A DNA stretch of 64,000 nt from Meandrina meandrites (Eukaryota > Cnidaria > Anthozoa > Scleractinia > Meandrinidae), in NCBI GenBank assembly GCA_963693305.1, contig OY855916.1, forward strand, positions 6,968,501 through 7,032,500, in the 5' to 3' direction. The notes beneath the pieces were generated by a model, which was not told the DNA's origin, did not search any database, and was given only the letters and a program-made list of their open reading frames with translations. Each line of letters opens with the position of its first letter. The stretch's first letter is position 1. Both the position numbers and the translations under genes were made by a program. This document shows, piece by piece, positions 41,282 to 52,300 of this stretch.

Positions 41282-41629
41282 CTCGCCGTATATACAACTG
41301 CAGATAATTGTTCAAATGGAAAATAATTCTGAGACACTTTTTGTATATTATACAGTGCGGGCATTTCTTCAAAGGAAATTAATTTTTTTGTGACACATCC
41401 GCTTGCTTTGGGGCCATGCTCTTTGTTTATTTCCATGCTTGCTTATTTTCACTCAAATACCACCACACACATAGATGATGAGGGTTCTGGGAGAAAAAAA
41501 AACAAGATATTTAACAAAGCTTTTTTTTATTAAAACGAGGCGAGCAATGGGAGCCGAGTTTTAATAAAAAAAAGCTTTGTTAAATAACTTGTTTTTTTTT
41601 GTCCCAGAACCCTCATCATCTATGTGTGT
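41278..41629 (-). repeat. Polinton right terminal inverted repeat (352 bp)
   Basis: Complement of 24,996-25,347, essentially identical over the outer 340 bp. It includes the polB start codon (41,279-41,281) and the upstream TATA-like stretches. Confidence 0.9.
41465..41629. repeat. 165 bp terminal palindrome, right end
   Basis: The same structure as at 24,996-25,160, in inverted orientation: 72 bp arms, two mismatches and a 21-base asymmetric loop. The loop is in the matching orientation at both ends, so the two termini are exact inverted copies rather than flip and flop forms. Confidence 0.85.
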
Positions 41630-41634
41630 AATGT
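41630..41634 (+). repeat. Polinton target site duplication, right
   Basis: AATGT, identical to 24,991-24,995. Confidence 0.65.
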
Positions 41635-42442
41635 TGTTTACCTTAGCCTAAATTTTTAGTCACCTAAAAGAGAATAGTAGCAGGGTTGGAAACAAAAATT
41701 TCGGAGCGCTTGCCATTTGGGTGAGTGACCTTCAAGCAGCATTCGCCCGGATAATTTTTCACTCATCCAGTATTCTAGCTCCACACAAACACAGAAAACA
41801 TTAAGACCCCCTCCTCCTCCTCTGCCCACAAACATAAAATATCCAACTTTAATTTTTAATCACGTTTGACACTGTTCCTTAGTTTAAGCTAGTCTAGGTC
41901 TCTTCATCATTAAACAATTACAAAGCAAAGCTATTTTTGTATGTTTGTGAACCATTAGCTGTGGACAGTGTAGATTATTTTAAAGTGGAAAGTAGAAAGT
42001 TACGCTTTTTTAGAATAACATATTCTGGAGCTGAAAATCGCACTCACCAAAGCAGGCGAGTGATCGGTGATTTCTACTTGCCCAACAGTCTTGACACTTG
42101 TCTGAGCGAGTGGGCGAGCGCTAATGTCCAACCATGTAATAGTTACAATTCAGTAGTAATGGGAGTTCTTTCTTGTGTCAAATTTTCAGCCTGCGAGGTT
42201 ATTGACATCCAAGCTAGACAGAAATTCATTGTTCTCCTGTGTAAAGGTGATTTTTCACATTTTCTTGTCATTTTGGGACATGTGGTTTTCATAAATAATC
42301 AATTTTTCTGAAGGACTGGCTAGTTAGTCACAATTAGTTAAAGAAAATTTTCTTGCAGGACCTTCCAAAAATATGGGTCACTACATAATATTAACTTAAT
42401 TGATTTCCATCTATTAAAGTATTTTGAATATTGTCTTTGCAG
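41635..42442 (+). other. Rest of the host intron after the Polinton
   Basis: AT-rich intron sequence with no repeat or gene that I can support. It ends in the acceptor TTGTCTTTGCAG. Confidence 0.6.
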
Positions 42443-42587
42443 TGTAACTGTCCCTCTAGCAAATGACTCATTCTGGTCCAGTCGCAAGGCTGAGTTCACA
42501 GGACGTTCACACCGAGATGTGTTTGAAGACTCCTTGCAAGAGATATACAGAAATATGTACAACATGGCAAGACAACCTCAGTATTAA
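42443..42587 (+). CDS. Unidentified host gene, terminal exon
   Basis: The last coding exon of the plus-strand gene. It follows TTGTCTTTGCAG and is entered with one base that completes the phase-2 codon left by the exon ending at 24,667 (AG|T). It encodes VTVPLANDSFWSSRKAEF, continues through GRSHRDVFEDSLQEIYRN and ends MARQPQY-stop at 42,587. The phase match across a 17.8 kb intron containing the whole Polinton is good evidence that the gene is still spliced across the insertion. No domain recognised. Confidence 0.7.
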
Positions 42588-42899
42588 GAGAAAGACATTT
42601 TTAAACAGAATAATATTTTTAAAGACAGGCATTTCAGTTTATCCTCTCCTGAAAATTATCTAGCTTATGTTTAAGTAGATTAACATGAAGGGGCAACAAA
42701 AATAATGGCATCCTCTCTACTTAAGCCAGCAGAACCCATGGTTCCTCTGCGAGTTATGTCAAAACCTGTCCAGTAAAGAATTTATTATTTCTAGTCAAGA
42801 AACATCTATGCTTGAGTCCAACATTTCCTGACAGTAATACCGTAAAAATTTCAATAACCTCTAATCTTGATGTCTTACACTTCATATTCTAAAACACCT

Positions 42900-44790
42900 A
42901 CAACCCCTCTCCTCCCAAATATAGTCCATTGGTCCTATATTGGGAACTCCCCTCCCCTACCTTCCCATTATAATCCATTGATCCTATATTGGGAAACTCC
43001 CTTCTCCTCCCAAATATAGTCCATTGGTCCTATATTGGGAAACTCCCTCCTCCCAAATATAGTCCATTGGTCCTATATTGGGAACTCCCCTCCCCCCCCC
43101 CCTTCCCAAATATATTCCATTGGTCCTATATTGGGAAACTCCCTTCTCGTCCCAAATATAGTCCATTGGTCCTATATTGGGAACTCCCCTCCCCCCCCCT
43201 TCCCAAATATATTCCATTGGTCCTATATTGGGAAACTCCCTTCTCCTCCCAAATATAGTCCATTGGTCCTATATTGGGAACTGACCCCTCCACTCCCTTC
43301 CCAAATATATTCCATTGGTCCTATATTGGGAACTCCCCTCCCCCCCCCCCTTCCCAAATATATTCCATTGGTCCTATATTGGGAAACTCCCTTCTCCTCC
43401 CAAATATAGTCCATTGGTCCTATATTGGGAACTCCCCTCCCCCCCCCCCTTCCCAAATATATTCCATTGGTCCTATATTGGGAAACTCCCTTCTCCTCCC
43501 AAATATAGTCCATTGGTCCTATATTGGGAACTCCCCTCCCCCCCTTCCCAAATATATTCCATTGGTCCTATATTGGGAAACTCCCTTCTCCTCCCAAATA
43601 TATTCCATTGGTCCTATATTGGGGAACTCCCTATCTCCCAAATATAGTCCATTGGTCCTATATTGGGAACTCCCCTCCCCCCCCTTCCCAAATATATTCC
43701 ATTGGTCCTATATTGGGAAACTCCCTTCTCCTCCCAAATATAGTCCATTGGTCCTATATTGGGAACTCCCCTCCCCCCCTTCCCAAATATATTCCATTGG
43801 TCCTATATTGGGAACTCCCCTCCCCCCCCCTTCCCAAATATATTCCATTGGTCCTATATTGGGAACTCCCCTCCCCCCCCCCTTCCCAAATATATTCCAT
43901 TGGTCCTATATTGGGAACTCCCCTCCCCCCCCCTTCCCAAATATATTCCATTGGTCCTATATTGGGAACTCCCCTCCCCCCCCTTCCCAAATATAGTCCA
44001 TTGGTCCTATATTGGGAACTCCCCTCCCCCCCCCCTTCCCAAATATATTCCATTGGTCCTATATTGGGAAACTCCCTTCTCCTCCCAAATATATTCCATT
44101 GGTCCTATATTGGGAAACTCCCTTCTCCCAAATATAGTCCATTGGTCCTATATTGGGAACTCCCCTCCCCCCCCCCTTCCCAAATATATTCCATTGGTCC
44201 TATATTGGGAAACTCCCTTCTCCTCCCAAATATAGTCCATTGGTCCTATATTGGGAACTCCCCTCCCCTCCCTTCCCAAGTATATTCCATTGGTCCGATA
44301 TTGGGAAACTCCCTTCTCCTCCCAAATATAGTCCATTGGTCCTATATTGGGAAACTCCCTTCTCCCAAATATAGTCCATTGGTCCTATATTGGGAACTCC
44401 CCTCCCCTCCCTTCCCAAGTATATTCCATTGGTCCGATATTGGGAAACTCCCTTCTCCTCCCAAATATATTCCATTGGTCCTATATTGGGAAACTCCCTT
44501 CTCCCAAATATAGTCCATTGGTCCTATATTGGGAACTCCCCTCCCCCCCCCCCCTTCCCAAATATATTCCATTGGTCCTATATTGGGAAACTCCCTTCTC
44601 CTCCCAAATATAGTCCATTGGTCCTATATTGGGAACTCCCCTCCCTTCCCTTCCCAAGTATATTCCATTGGTCCGATATTGGGAAACTCCCTTCTCCTCC
44701 CAAATATAGTCCATTGGTCTTATATTGGGAACCCCCCTCCCCCAAATGTAATCCATTGGTCCCATACTGGGAAGCACACCCTCCCCTCTC
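42900..44790. repeat. Minisatellite, ~40 copies of a 43-50 bp unit
   Basis: The unit is CCCAAATATAGTCCATTGGT, CCTATATTGGGAAACTCCCT, TCTCCT, alternating with forms that have ATATATTCC and a run of 6-12 C after CTCCCCT. Within each unit CCCAAATATA and TATATTGGG can pair. The array starts ~300 bp after the host stop codon, so it may lie in or near the 3' UTR. Open frames on both strands arise from the repeat only. Confidence 0.92.
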
Positions 44791-44939
44791 TTCCCTATCA
44801 TTGTCTATCTATCATTGTCAGAAAATGTTGGATCTTACCAGGCTGTTTTCCTTTCAAACTATTTTGGTCCATTTTGGCATCTGAAGATTGATGTGAGTGA
44901 TGTGAAGTTCATTGACAGTTGGCTAAAAAAATGTTTGCT

Positions 44940-46020
44940 TTGCCATCAAGAACTTTGGTAATTCTCAAGTTCTTGCTAAAGTTTGCTAGCTAGTACACTC
45001 GTTATTTTGAAATGTATACACTTTTCTCCAACTGTTTTTCCAAAAAGCAGTGTTTTCCAACTAAAAGAGAAATGAGTTTATACTGTACTACAGTGTGAAA
45101 GAGGACAGGGGGACTGATATAGTCAGTGAATAGTTAGAAAATTTACCAACATTTTGTAACTGAGTCTGAGGTGGTTGCTTAATTATGCTGCCAGTTTTAA
45201 AGTTATCCGTAAATTGATATAAACTTATTGTATTTGCATATTTTACTTGAATGTAATTCATTTCTTACAATATAGTGTTACGTCCAAAGAATGGCATTTT
45301 TAAGGAAGTTTTTGTCATACTGAAGTTCTTGCTAAAATTCGTTAGCTAGCACACTTCTGATTTTGAAACGTATACACTTTTCTCTGTTTTTTTTTCTTTT
45401 TTCAACTAAAAGAGAAATGATTTTACACTCTACAACACTGTGAAAGAGGACAGTGGGAACTGAAATCGGAAGAAGTCGAAGAAAATTTACCAACATTATG
45501 TAACTGAGTCTGAGGTTGTGGGTTATGCTGCCAGTTTTAAAGTTATCCGTAAATTAATATAACCTTATTCGTATTTGCATATTTTACTTTGTATATAATT
45601 CATTTCTTATAATATAATGTTACTTCAAAAGATATTAATGGCATTTTTAAGAAGTTTTGTCTTACTTAAGTTCTTGATAAAATTCGTCAGCTAGCACACT
45701 TCTGAATTTGAAATGTAAAACTATACACTTTTGTCTAACTTTTTTTTTTCCAACTGGTTGGCGTTTCTTAAACTGTTTTCCAAAAAAGCAGTGTTTTCCA
45801 CCTAAAAGAGAAACGAGTTTATACTGTACAATACAATATACTGTACAATGAAAGAGGAGAGGAGTAACTGAAACAGGAAGAAAATTTACCAACATTATGT
45901 AACTGAGTCTAAGGTTATGACATGGCTTACACTGCCAGTTTTAAAGTTATTCGTAAACAAACTAATTCCTATTTGCATGTTTTACTGATCATTCATTTCT
46001 TATCGTACTATTTCCAAAGA
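44940..46020. repeat. Three tandem copies of a ~350 bp unit
   Basis: Copies are marked by AAGTTCTTGCTAAA or a variant at about 44,967, 45,323 and 45,668 (spacing 356 and 345 bp). Shared blocks include CCAACTAAAAGAGAAATGA, GTGAAAGAGGACAG and GCCAGTTTTAAAGTTATCCG. Identity is moderate, so the duplication is not very recent. No coding capacity. Confidence 0.85.
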
Positions 46021-47122
46021 TTTTAACTTAGTTAATGCATACAAGTCTTAATTTTGGTTACTGCAGTAAACTAAATCGAGAAACCTACTTTAATCCTTGT
46101 ATTCATTTAAAGATATTAAATTTATGAAAGAGACAGTTTCTTATTCTTTAATATGCAGTCTCAGCGTCTGTGCCTCGTGTTATTGTGATTAACAAGTGGC
46201 GCTGAAAATCATAAATTGATTTTTAAAGCATTGTATTTTGATTGTTTCACATCGTTGCGAAAAACAAATGCGCGATTCCCTGTTTTATACATCACTGGTC
46301 AAGACGCAGACAGCATACCATGTCACGAAGCGCGGGAAAACGTGTATGAGCGAGTTATGATTGGTTGATTGGTTTTAGTTTTACATCTGATTGGATGAGA
46401 AAAGTGGCGCGAATTTTTTTAAACCAACCGCCAAGCGTAAGCGTAGCAATGCAAAACCAAAGGTGGACATTCATTCGACCCAAACGTAACGTCTCATGCA
46501 TACCAGGCTCCTTAGCAAAATTTCCACTATATTGCCAACTCATCTTCTGCATGCATGGAGTGCTTTGATTCGCGTTCACTATTTTCTACATTGTAAGTAT
46601 ATCTTTAGCCCTTTAAGGATTATCAATTCTGTCGAGCATGGTGGGTTTTGAAACAAACTCCTGCCCGGAACCTGATGGCCTGTTACGGGCGTTCGGTTTG
46701 TTCGGGAGCAGCGCCTATTTGAACGGGTTTTTCCGACACAACCCTCGCCCTTAAAATGTTCTAACCAGTTTTACACAAAAGATAAATTTAAGCCAACCAT
46801 TATACATTTGGAAGAAAGGAAAAACCGGCTTTTACCGCCATGATTATCGTAAGATAAAGAATAACCGAATGGAAACGGTTTCTGAAAACTGACTGCAGTT
46901 TCGTTAAATAATATGTGGATGTAAACTTGTCCGGGAAGACTATGTTCTAAGCATACGACCCCACTACATTGCTGTGGTTGAAATGTATCCTTGGTTCAAA
47001 TTTTATTTTCCTTTGTTTTAGGGTATGTCACTGAAGGATAATGAGTTTAAAATAAGGTCTCTCAACAAGCTCCCTCATGTAAGGTGCGTGCTCCAAGTCC
47101 CGATATTTATACCTGAAGGCAT
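46021..47122. other. Intergenic, no clear feature
   Basis: Unique-looking intergenic DNA. A possible orphan exon at 47,025-47,078 is discussed among the rejected items. Confidence 0.5.
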
Positions 47123-47295
47123 AGGCGGATCCAGGGGAGGGGTGATGGGGGTTGCAACCCCCCCTTTGGGCAAAATTTTTTAGTTATTTTTTTTTTATTC
47201 TTCCTGAAAAATAATTGAATAAAATTGTTTTTTGCATTAAAGGTTACTACAATAGTGTACAACCCCCCCTTTAAAAAATTCCTGGATCCGCCCCT
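47123..47295. mobile_element. Short inverted-repeat MITE (AGGCGGATCCAGGGG family)
   Basis: The left end AGGCGGATCCAGGGGAGGGG and the right end TCCTGGATCCGCCCCT are inverted; both are followed inward by a run of C/G with AACCCCCCCTTT. A related copy lies at 57,937-58,251, and a third partial end lies near 47,960. Confidence 0.65.
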
Positions 47296-47299
47296 GGAA

Positions 47300-47575
47300 G
47301 GTGGTGGCAAACGAGTACACATTGTTGCTCATGATGTTTCTTGGGTGGGCAAACGAGGACACATTGTTGCTCATGATGTTTCTTGGGTGGGCAAACGATT
47401 TGTTTTGTGTCCGTGCCGCGCAAACGGGGAAACATTTGTTGCGGATACAAAATGTTTCTGACAAAAATCACAAACAGTTTATGTGTCTCGGACACAAAGT
47501 TTGTGTCTGCAACAAATGTTGCGCGCACGGGCAAACATTTGTGTCCGCAACATTGTATCCTCGTTTGCCACCACC
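47300..47575. mobile_element. MITE with 16 bp inverted ends and internal direct repeats
   Basis: The ends are GGTGGTGGCAAACGAG and its exact complement CTCGTTTGCCACCACC. Inside, GGGCAAACGA, ACACATTGTTGCTCATGATG and TTTCTTGGGTGGGCAAACGA repeat with 49-bp spacing. The right half repeats ACAAATGTTGC and ACATTTGTGTCCGCAAC in inverted form. Non-coding. Confidence 0.7.
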
Positions 47576-48188
47576 TTTAATCGCACCTTTTTGGTAACCT
47601 TCGGCAACATATCAGGCGAGTTTGGTCGTGCCATGGTTCGTATTTTGGCGAGACGCAGTCGAGCCAAAATACCCATGGCGAGATCAAACGAGCTTGATAT
47701 GCCAAAATGGTACGATTAGGTATTTTAATACAGCACCCAAATTCAGCCAAAAATCTGAAAAGTTCTTGTTTCTTGTAAAATTCAATGGGTTTCTTCTCGT
47801 CCTCGACAAAATCGATCTAATCAAGCCATGCTTGCCAGGTACCTAGTGAAGGCTTGACTATGAATGTCGAATTCTGCCAAATTCCAGCAGATCAAATAAA
47901 ATGCGCTATTTCCAAAAAAATCCGGGGGGGGGGGGGGGGGGTGGGGGAGAGGCTCCCCTGAATCCGCCACTGCATTGTACCACAAGCTCATCACCTAGGT
48001 GATGAGCTTCTGATTGTACCCAGTTTATTCTACCTTTGAGATCAGATGGAACTGTACTTTACGCAGCTTGATGCAAACTTTATTTTGTTTTTGGGAATAC
48101 AAGGCTAATAAACAATCATAGGTGAATATATTGGGCGCTTTTTGAAAGCACTTCAGTGGAAGTATAATGAATATATGCTCGAAAAAGA
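47576..48188. other. Intergenic, G-rich tract
   Basis: No gene. A run of about 18 G near 47,923-47,941 is followed by GAATCCGCCACTGC, which is probably a degraded end of the AGGCGGATCC MITE family. ECH1 ends downstream. Confidence 0.5.
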
Positions 48189-49240
48189 TCAAAGCTTAGA
48201 AAACACAGGTTCTTCTTTGGTCATTCCGGCTTGCACAGCTTTCAGAATATCCTCACTTTGTAGCATAGCCATGTTCCACGTGGCCTAAAAACAGCAAGAA
48301 AGAAACAGAAGAGTTTCAACCATATCAATGTTTCACTTCACTGTTCATTGGCGTAAGCACCGAATTATATTTCAATCTTGGTCTCGTTTTCGTATCTCCT
48401 TGCGATTGAGCGATCGCAAGTATTTGGACTTTGTGCATTTCAAAACTTGGGTTAGTTTTTGTACTCTTAACATTAATTTTTTCATCGTACATTTCTTTCA
48501 ATTTTCGTTCTGAAGATTCATTGGCTATCAAGACAATATCTCCATGATGATCTTTAGTTTTCTCAAAGTTCCAAAGATGTTTCAAATCCTGCGACACCGA
48601 CACTTTATGGCGGGTACATGAAGACATCGAAAATGCTATAACAGTATCAATACACGTTAGCACTGAACCCACCATATACTCCAAGCCTTGCTGCACTGAA
48701 TGGTCTCTTGAGAAATTTAGGTGATGTTTAATTCCTGACATGGCTACAGGACTCTTCTTGGCTATCTGACCTGCAAGCTCCAACGCATCCTTTATTAGAC
48801 TGTCACGGTCCGGACAGACACAACTGAAACGGTTAAAAAAACACAAAGTAACAATAAAGATTTTTTTCTGAGATGGAAGAGTGATAAAAAACCCAAGCTG
48901 TTAGGAATACACCTGAGGAGGGCACCACAGACACCGAGTTAGGGGAGGGCACCTGGGGTGAGGAAGAGGGGTGGGGGGGGGGGGGGTATTTTCCACAGTG
49001 GACTATACGGGGAGGCTCTGCCCAAAAGGGTGGTCTCTTTTAGGTCTGAGGTATATGAAAAGCATAGGGAATTCATGACTTGGAGTTTCGGAAAGGGCAG
49101 GGAAAAATGCCATTTAGGTACTTAAATGGATCTTTCAAAATATCTTGAATAGACCTGTTTTACAGTCAATAATTCATCTCTTACAGTCATGAGGTAGTAT
49201 TTTATAGGAAAACCCATTACCTGACTCGTGAATTCCACGT

Positions 49241-49303
<63 letters not shown>

Positions 49304-52300
49304 TCAAGTGAAATTTAACGTGGAATTCACGAGTCAGGTAATTGATTTTCCTTGAATCGCATAACCTTTTTAAAATGAAAATGTGGTGAATGTTGCGAAT
49401 TTAAGCGCTGCCTCACTTTCAAGTCGCAATACTGCGCTGAAAACCCTCACATCTCTAGCCAATCAGAGCGCGAGAATTCTTTGAGCTATGCGATTCTACG
49501 TGTTATTGAATTGAAGAGAATTAAGAAAAGAGATACACTCAGAACGTCAGGATTTCAAATTCTATATAATGGTTATTCACCAGTTTATCAACTCCAGTTA
49601 ATAACTAACAAGTGTGGTAACGAGACACCCTATTTTGCAGATCCTTTTTCCTGTTACAGTTACAAGTTTATTGTTACAGTTCTAAATGGAAGCTAACTGG
49701 ACCTTACTGTAGCCTTTTTCAAGCTCTCTCCCACCCGCCTTTTCTTCCTTGCACCCAACTACCGACAGCCTGGAACAGGCTAAACTTATTAGCAGTAGGT
49801 AATTTATAATGCTTTGCGTTTGTCTTCTGGTCTAAAACCTCAGTGCTGCTATCCGACACACTCACCTGACAAATCCAAATTTCATTGCTTCATCAGCTGT
49901 GAAACGTCGACCAGTGAAACAGAGCTCTCTTGCAAGACTAAAAATATGCAAAGGAAACAGTTAACTTTTTGTATTAAAAACAACATATCAGAGGCTACAG
50001 TTGTAATCATAATTAGTAATCCTTGATTATTTAGCAAAAATAAGCAAAAACTGGAAATAAAATTGATGGTCATAATACAAGCTATACTTCACCTGTCATT
50101 TCCAATAATTTTGGGGAATTTCTGCAAAGTACCAAGATCTGCAGCTAATCCAAGGTCAATTTCCTTCAGGAAAAAACATTTATAAATAAACTCAATGAGA
50201 CCCACAAAAGTATGTTGTCAATAACATAATAGGGACCTTTAGATCTAAGTATCAGTGGAAGATTGACTACGAGTACAACTTCATAAACCTAGTGCTTATG
50301 AACTGATTATCACATTTCACACTAAACTCACGCTGATAACCTCCTTTTTAACTGGTCAGCAACAGGGAGGAGTGAGGGCTCTGGGAATGTACATGTAACT
50401 GGATTGAAATTCGGAAGTTGTACATGAATTTGATCTCATACTCCAATCTGAAGGTTCCTTTCAAAAAAGCCACATCAATGTGAATTAAGTCATTTTTTGT
50501 AATGTATAAAATTACCTTCAAATTGAAGGGGTCCTCCGAATGACAGTTTACAAACAGGTTTAAATATAAACTGATAAATATTGAGATGGATTGGCTGAAC
50601 AGACAGTTTTGAAGGGGAGGGGGCAGGGGGAAGGGCGAAGAAGGGAGTGGAGAGTAAATGACAAAACATTTGTCAGTACCTTCACTTGGAACCATGCATC
50701 CACAGAACAAAGGCGAATGTCGCAGTTAGAGACCATGTCTACTCCTCCACCAACACACGCTGAGTGCACAGCTGCTATGACTGGCTGGGGACATTTCTCG
50801 ATCACAACAAAGGACTCCTGAAGGTAAAGGATAAGCTTTCTCAACTTATGAGCTTGTCTGGAAGGATCTGAACCGGATGTCATCAGATCACTCCCCATGT
50901 CCATGAGATCCAGGCCTAAGATTAATGATAAAATATTTTTAGTCAATTCCAGGCTCCAAATATTACTTCTCCTAACCAAATTACCCTTGACTTCTTTTAA
51001 TTAGTTGTGAACATTTGGTCATCTATCAAGGCTATGCAATACTTTTCATTCTTGATTCCAACTGATAACCTATCTGTTCCCTTATTTATCTCAAGAGGAT
51101 TTTGTAAGTATATTGTTATATTGCGATTCTATGCAAAGATTCATAAGACTTGGATATGTAAACATCATTGAATCTTGAAACAAAATTTGAGGTAAATACT
51201 TTTGTGATTGATGTGTGGCTCATTTGCCAAAAACATGAAATCTTCCCCTACAATATTTTATTCAGTGATATAAAGTACACTGGGACTAGGCTGTCTTTAC
51301 AGAAACCCTCATAATTATAGTATGGACAGTTAAATTGGCCCTGGATTTAGAGTCACAAAATTGCAAGCTCTATGGTACAGACACTTCCATAACATGGACA
51401 CTCAACTTGGTTGCTTTTAAATGTTGTTTATAGTGGTCATGCACTTAGCGTCGAGATAGCTAGTTTACAGGCACACCACTGAAACATAGGAAACAAATAT
51501 TTTTTAAATGAAGATAACATGATTAAAAATCCCAACTGGCAGGAGGCTGACCAGTTGGCTATATACAAAGCGTGACTGAGGATTTGAACTCAGGACGACC
51601 ATGAAACAAATCCAGCTAGTGTGCAGGGTGGAGGGCTTGAACCCAGGACCTCTGGATTACAACATTAGCTCCCTAAGCCACTCGGCCACGCTGCCTCCGC
51701 TTTGGCGTGTGTCTGTGATTGATCTTCTGTTGTAAATGTAAATGTGGCTACTGACCTGCTGTGTACACCTTTCCTGCTCCAGTTAACACCACAGCCCTAC
51801 AGTCTGAGTCTTCGCTGATCTGTCGAAAACATTCGACCATTTCCCTGCACACAGAATAATTAACAATTATCCTTTGAAATCAGTGGAATATTGCTTGATA
51901 CTTTGCCGATGAGGTTGTAGGCTGAGTTAGCTAAACCCAGATGATATTAGATTAAGATTGAGCAGGATAAAATTGTTTTATTATTCAACAAATTGTCAAT
52001 GAAACGCTTTTTGCAGTGAGGAAATTGTGGTTGTGCATGATTTGAAAGGCTAATTAATGCTTTTATGGCATGCGACACATACAGGTCTATGTTACCACTG
52101 GATATGAAGCTGGTTACTTATGGCAATGTCATAGTTTTAACATCAAAACCTTGTCACCAAACTTCTCCCATGCAAGTAGCCATAAATAAGAAGAGAGAGC
52201 ATCTTGGATTTTAGACACGAAGGCAAGCAGAGGCTACAGCCATAGATGTCATAGTTTTAACATCAAAACCTTGTCACTAAACTTCCCCCATACAAGCAGC

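Larger units (their letters stand above)
24996..41629. mobile_element. Maverick/Polinton, structurally complete, 16,634 bp
   Basis: Bounded by 352 bp inverted repeats and a 5 bp duplication. It encodes the diagnostic Polinton set: protein-primed-type DNA polymerase B, rve integrase, FtsK/HerA packaging ATPase and double-jelly-roll-type capsid protein, with about eleven further open genes. All long frames are open and close-packed (several overlap), and the inverted repeats are almost identical, so the insertion looks recent and possibly still mobile. No adenovirus-type cysteine protease is seen. It lies in the last intron of the plus-strand host gene, between exons ending at 24,667 and starting at 42,443. 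Confidence 0.92.

Noticed and set aside
42984..44891. Overlapping open frames on both strands with NIVHWSYIG or QYRTNGIYLG repeats, up to 329 codons
   Set aside because: They arise from the ~46 bp minisatellite, which is open in several frames at once. Frames on both strands at the same place argue against coding.
47025..47078. Possible first coding exon (MSLKDNEFKIRSLNKLPH before GTAAGG)
   Set aside because: It has acceptor- and donor-like borders, but I find no continuing exon on the plus strand before the ECH1 gene.
51600..51700. Leu/Ser tRNA gene on the minus strand
   Set aside because: The cloverleaf is degraded and the sequence continues into a SINE-like body.
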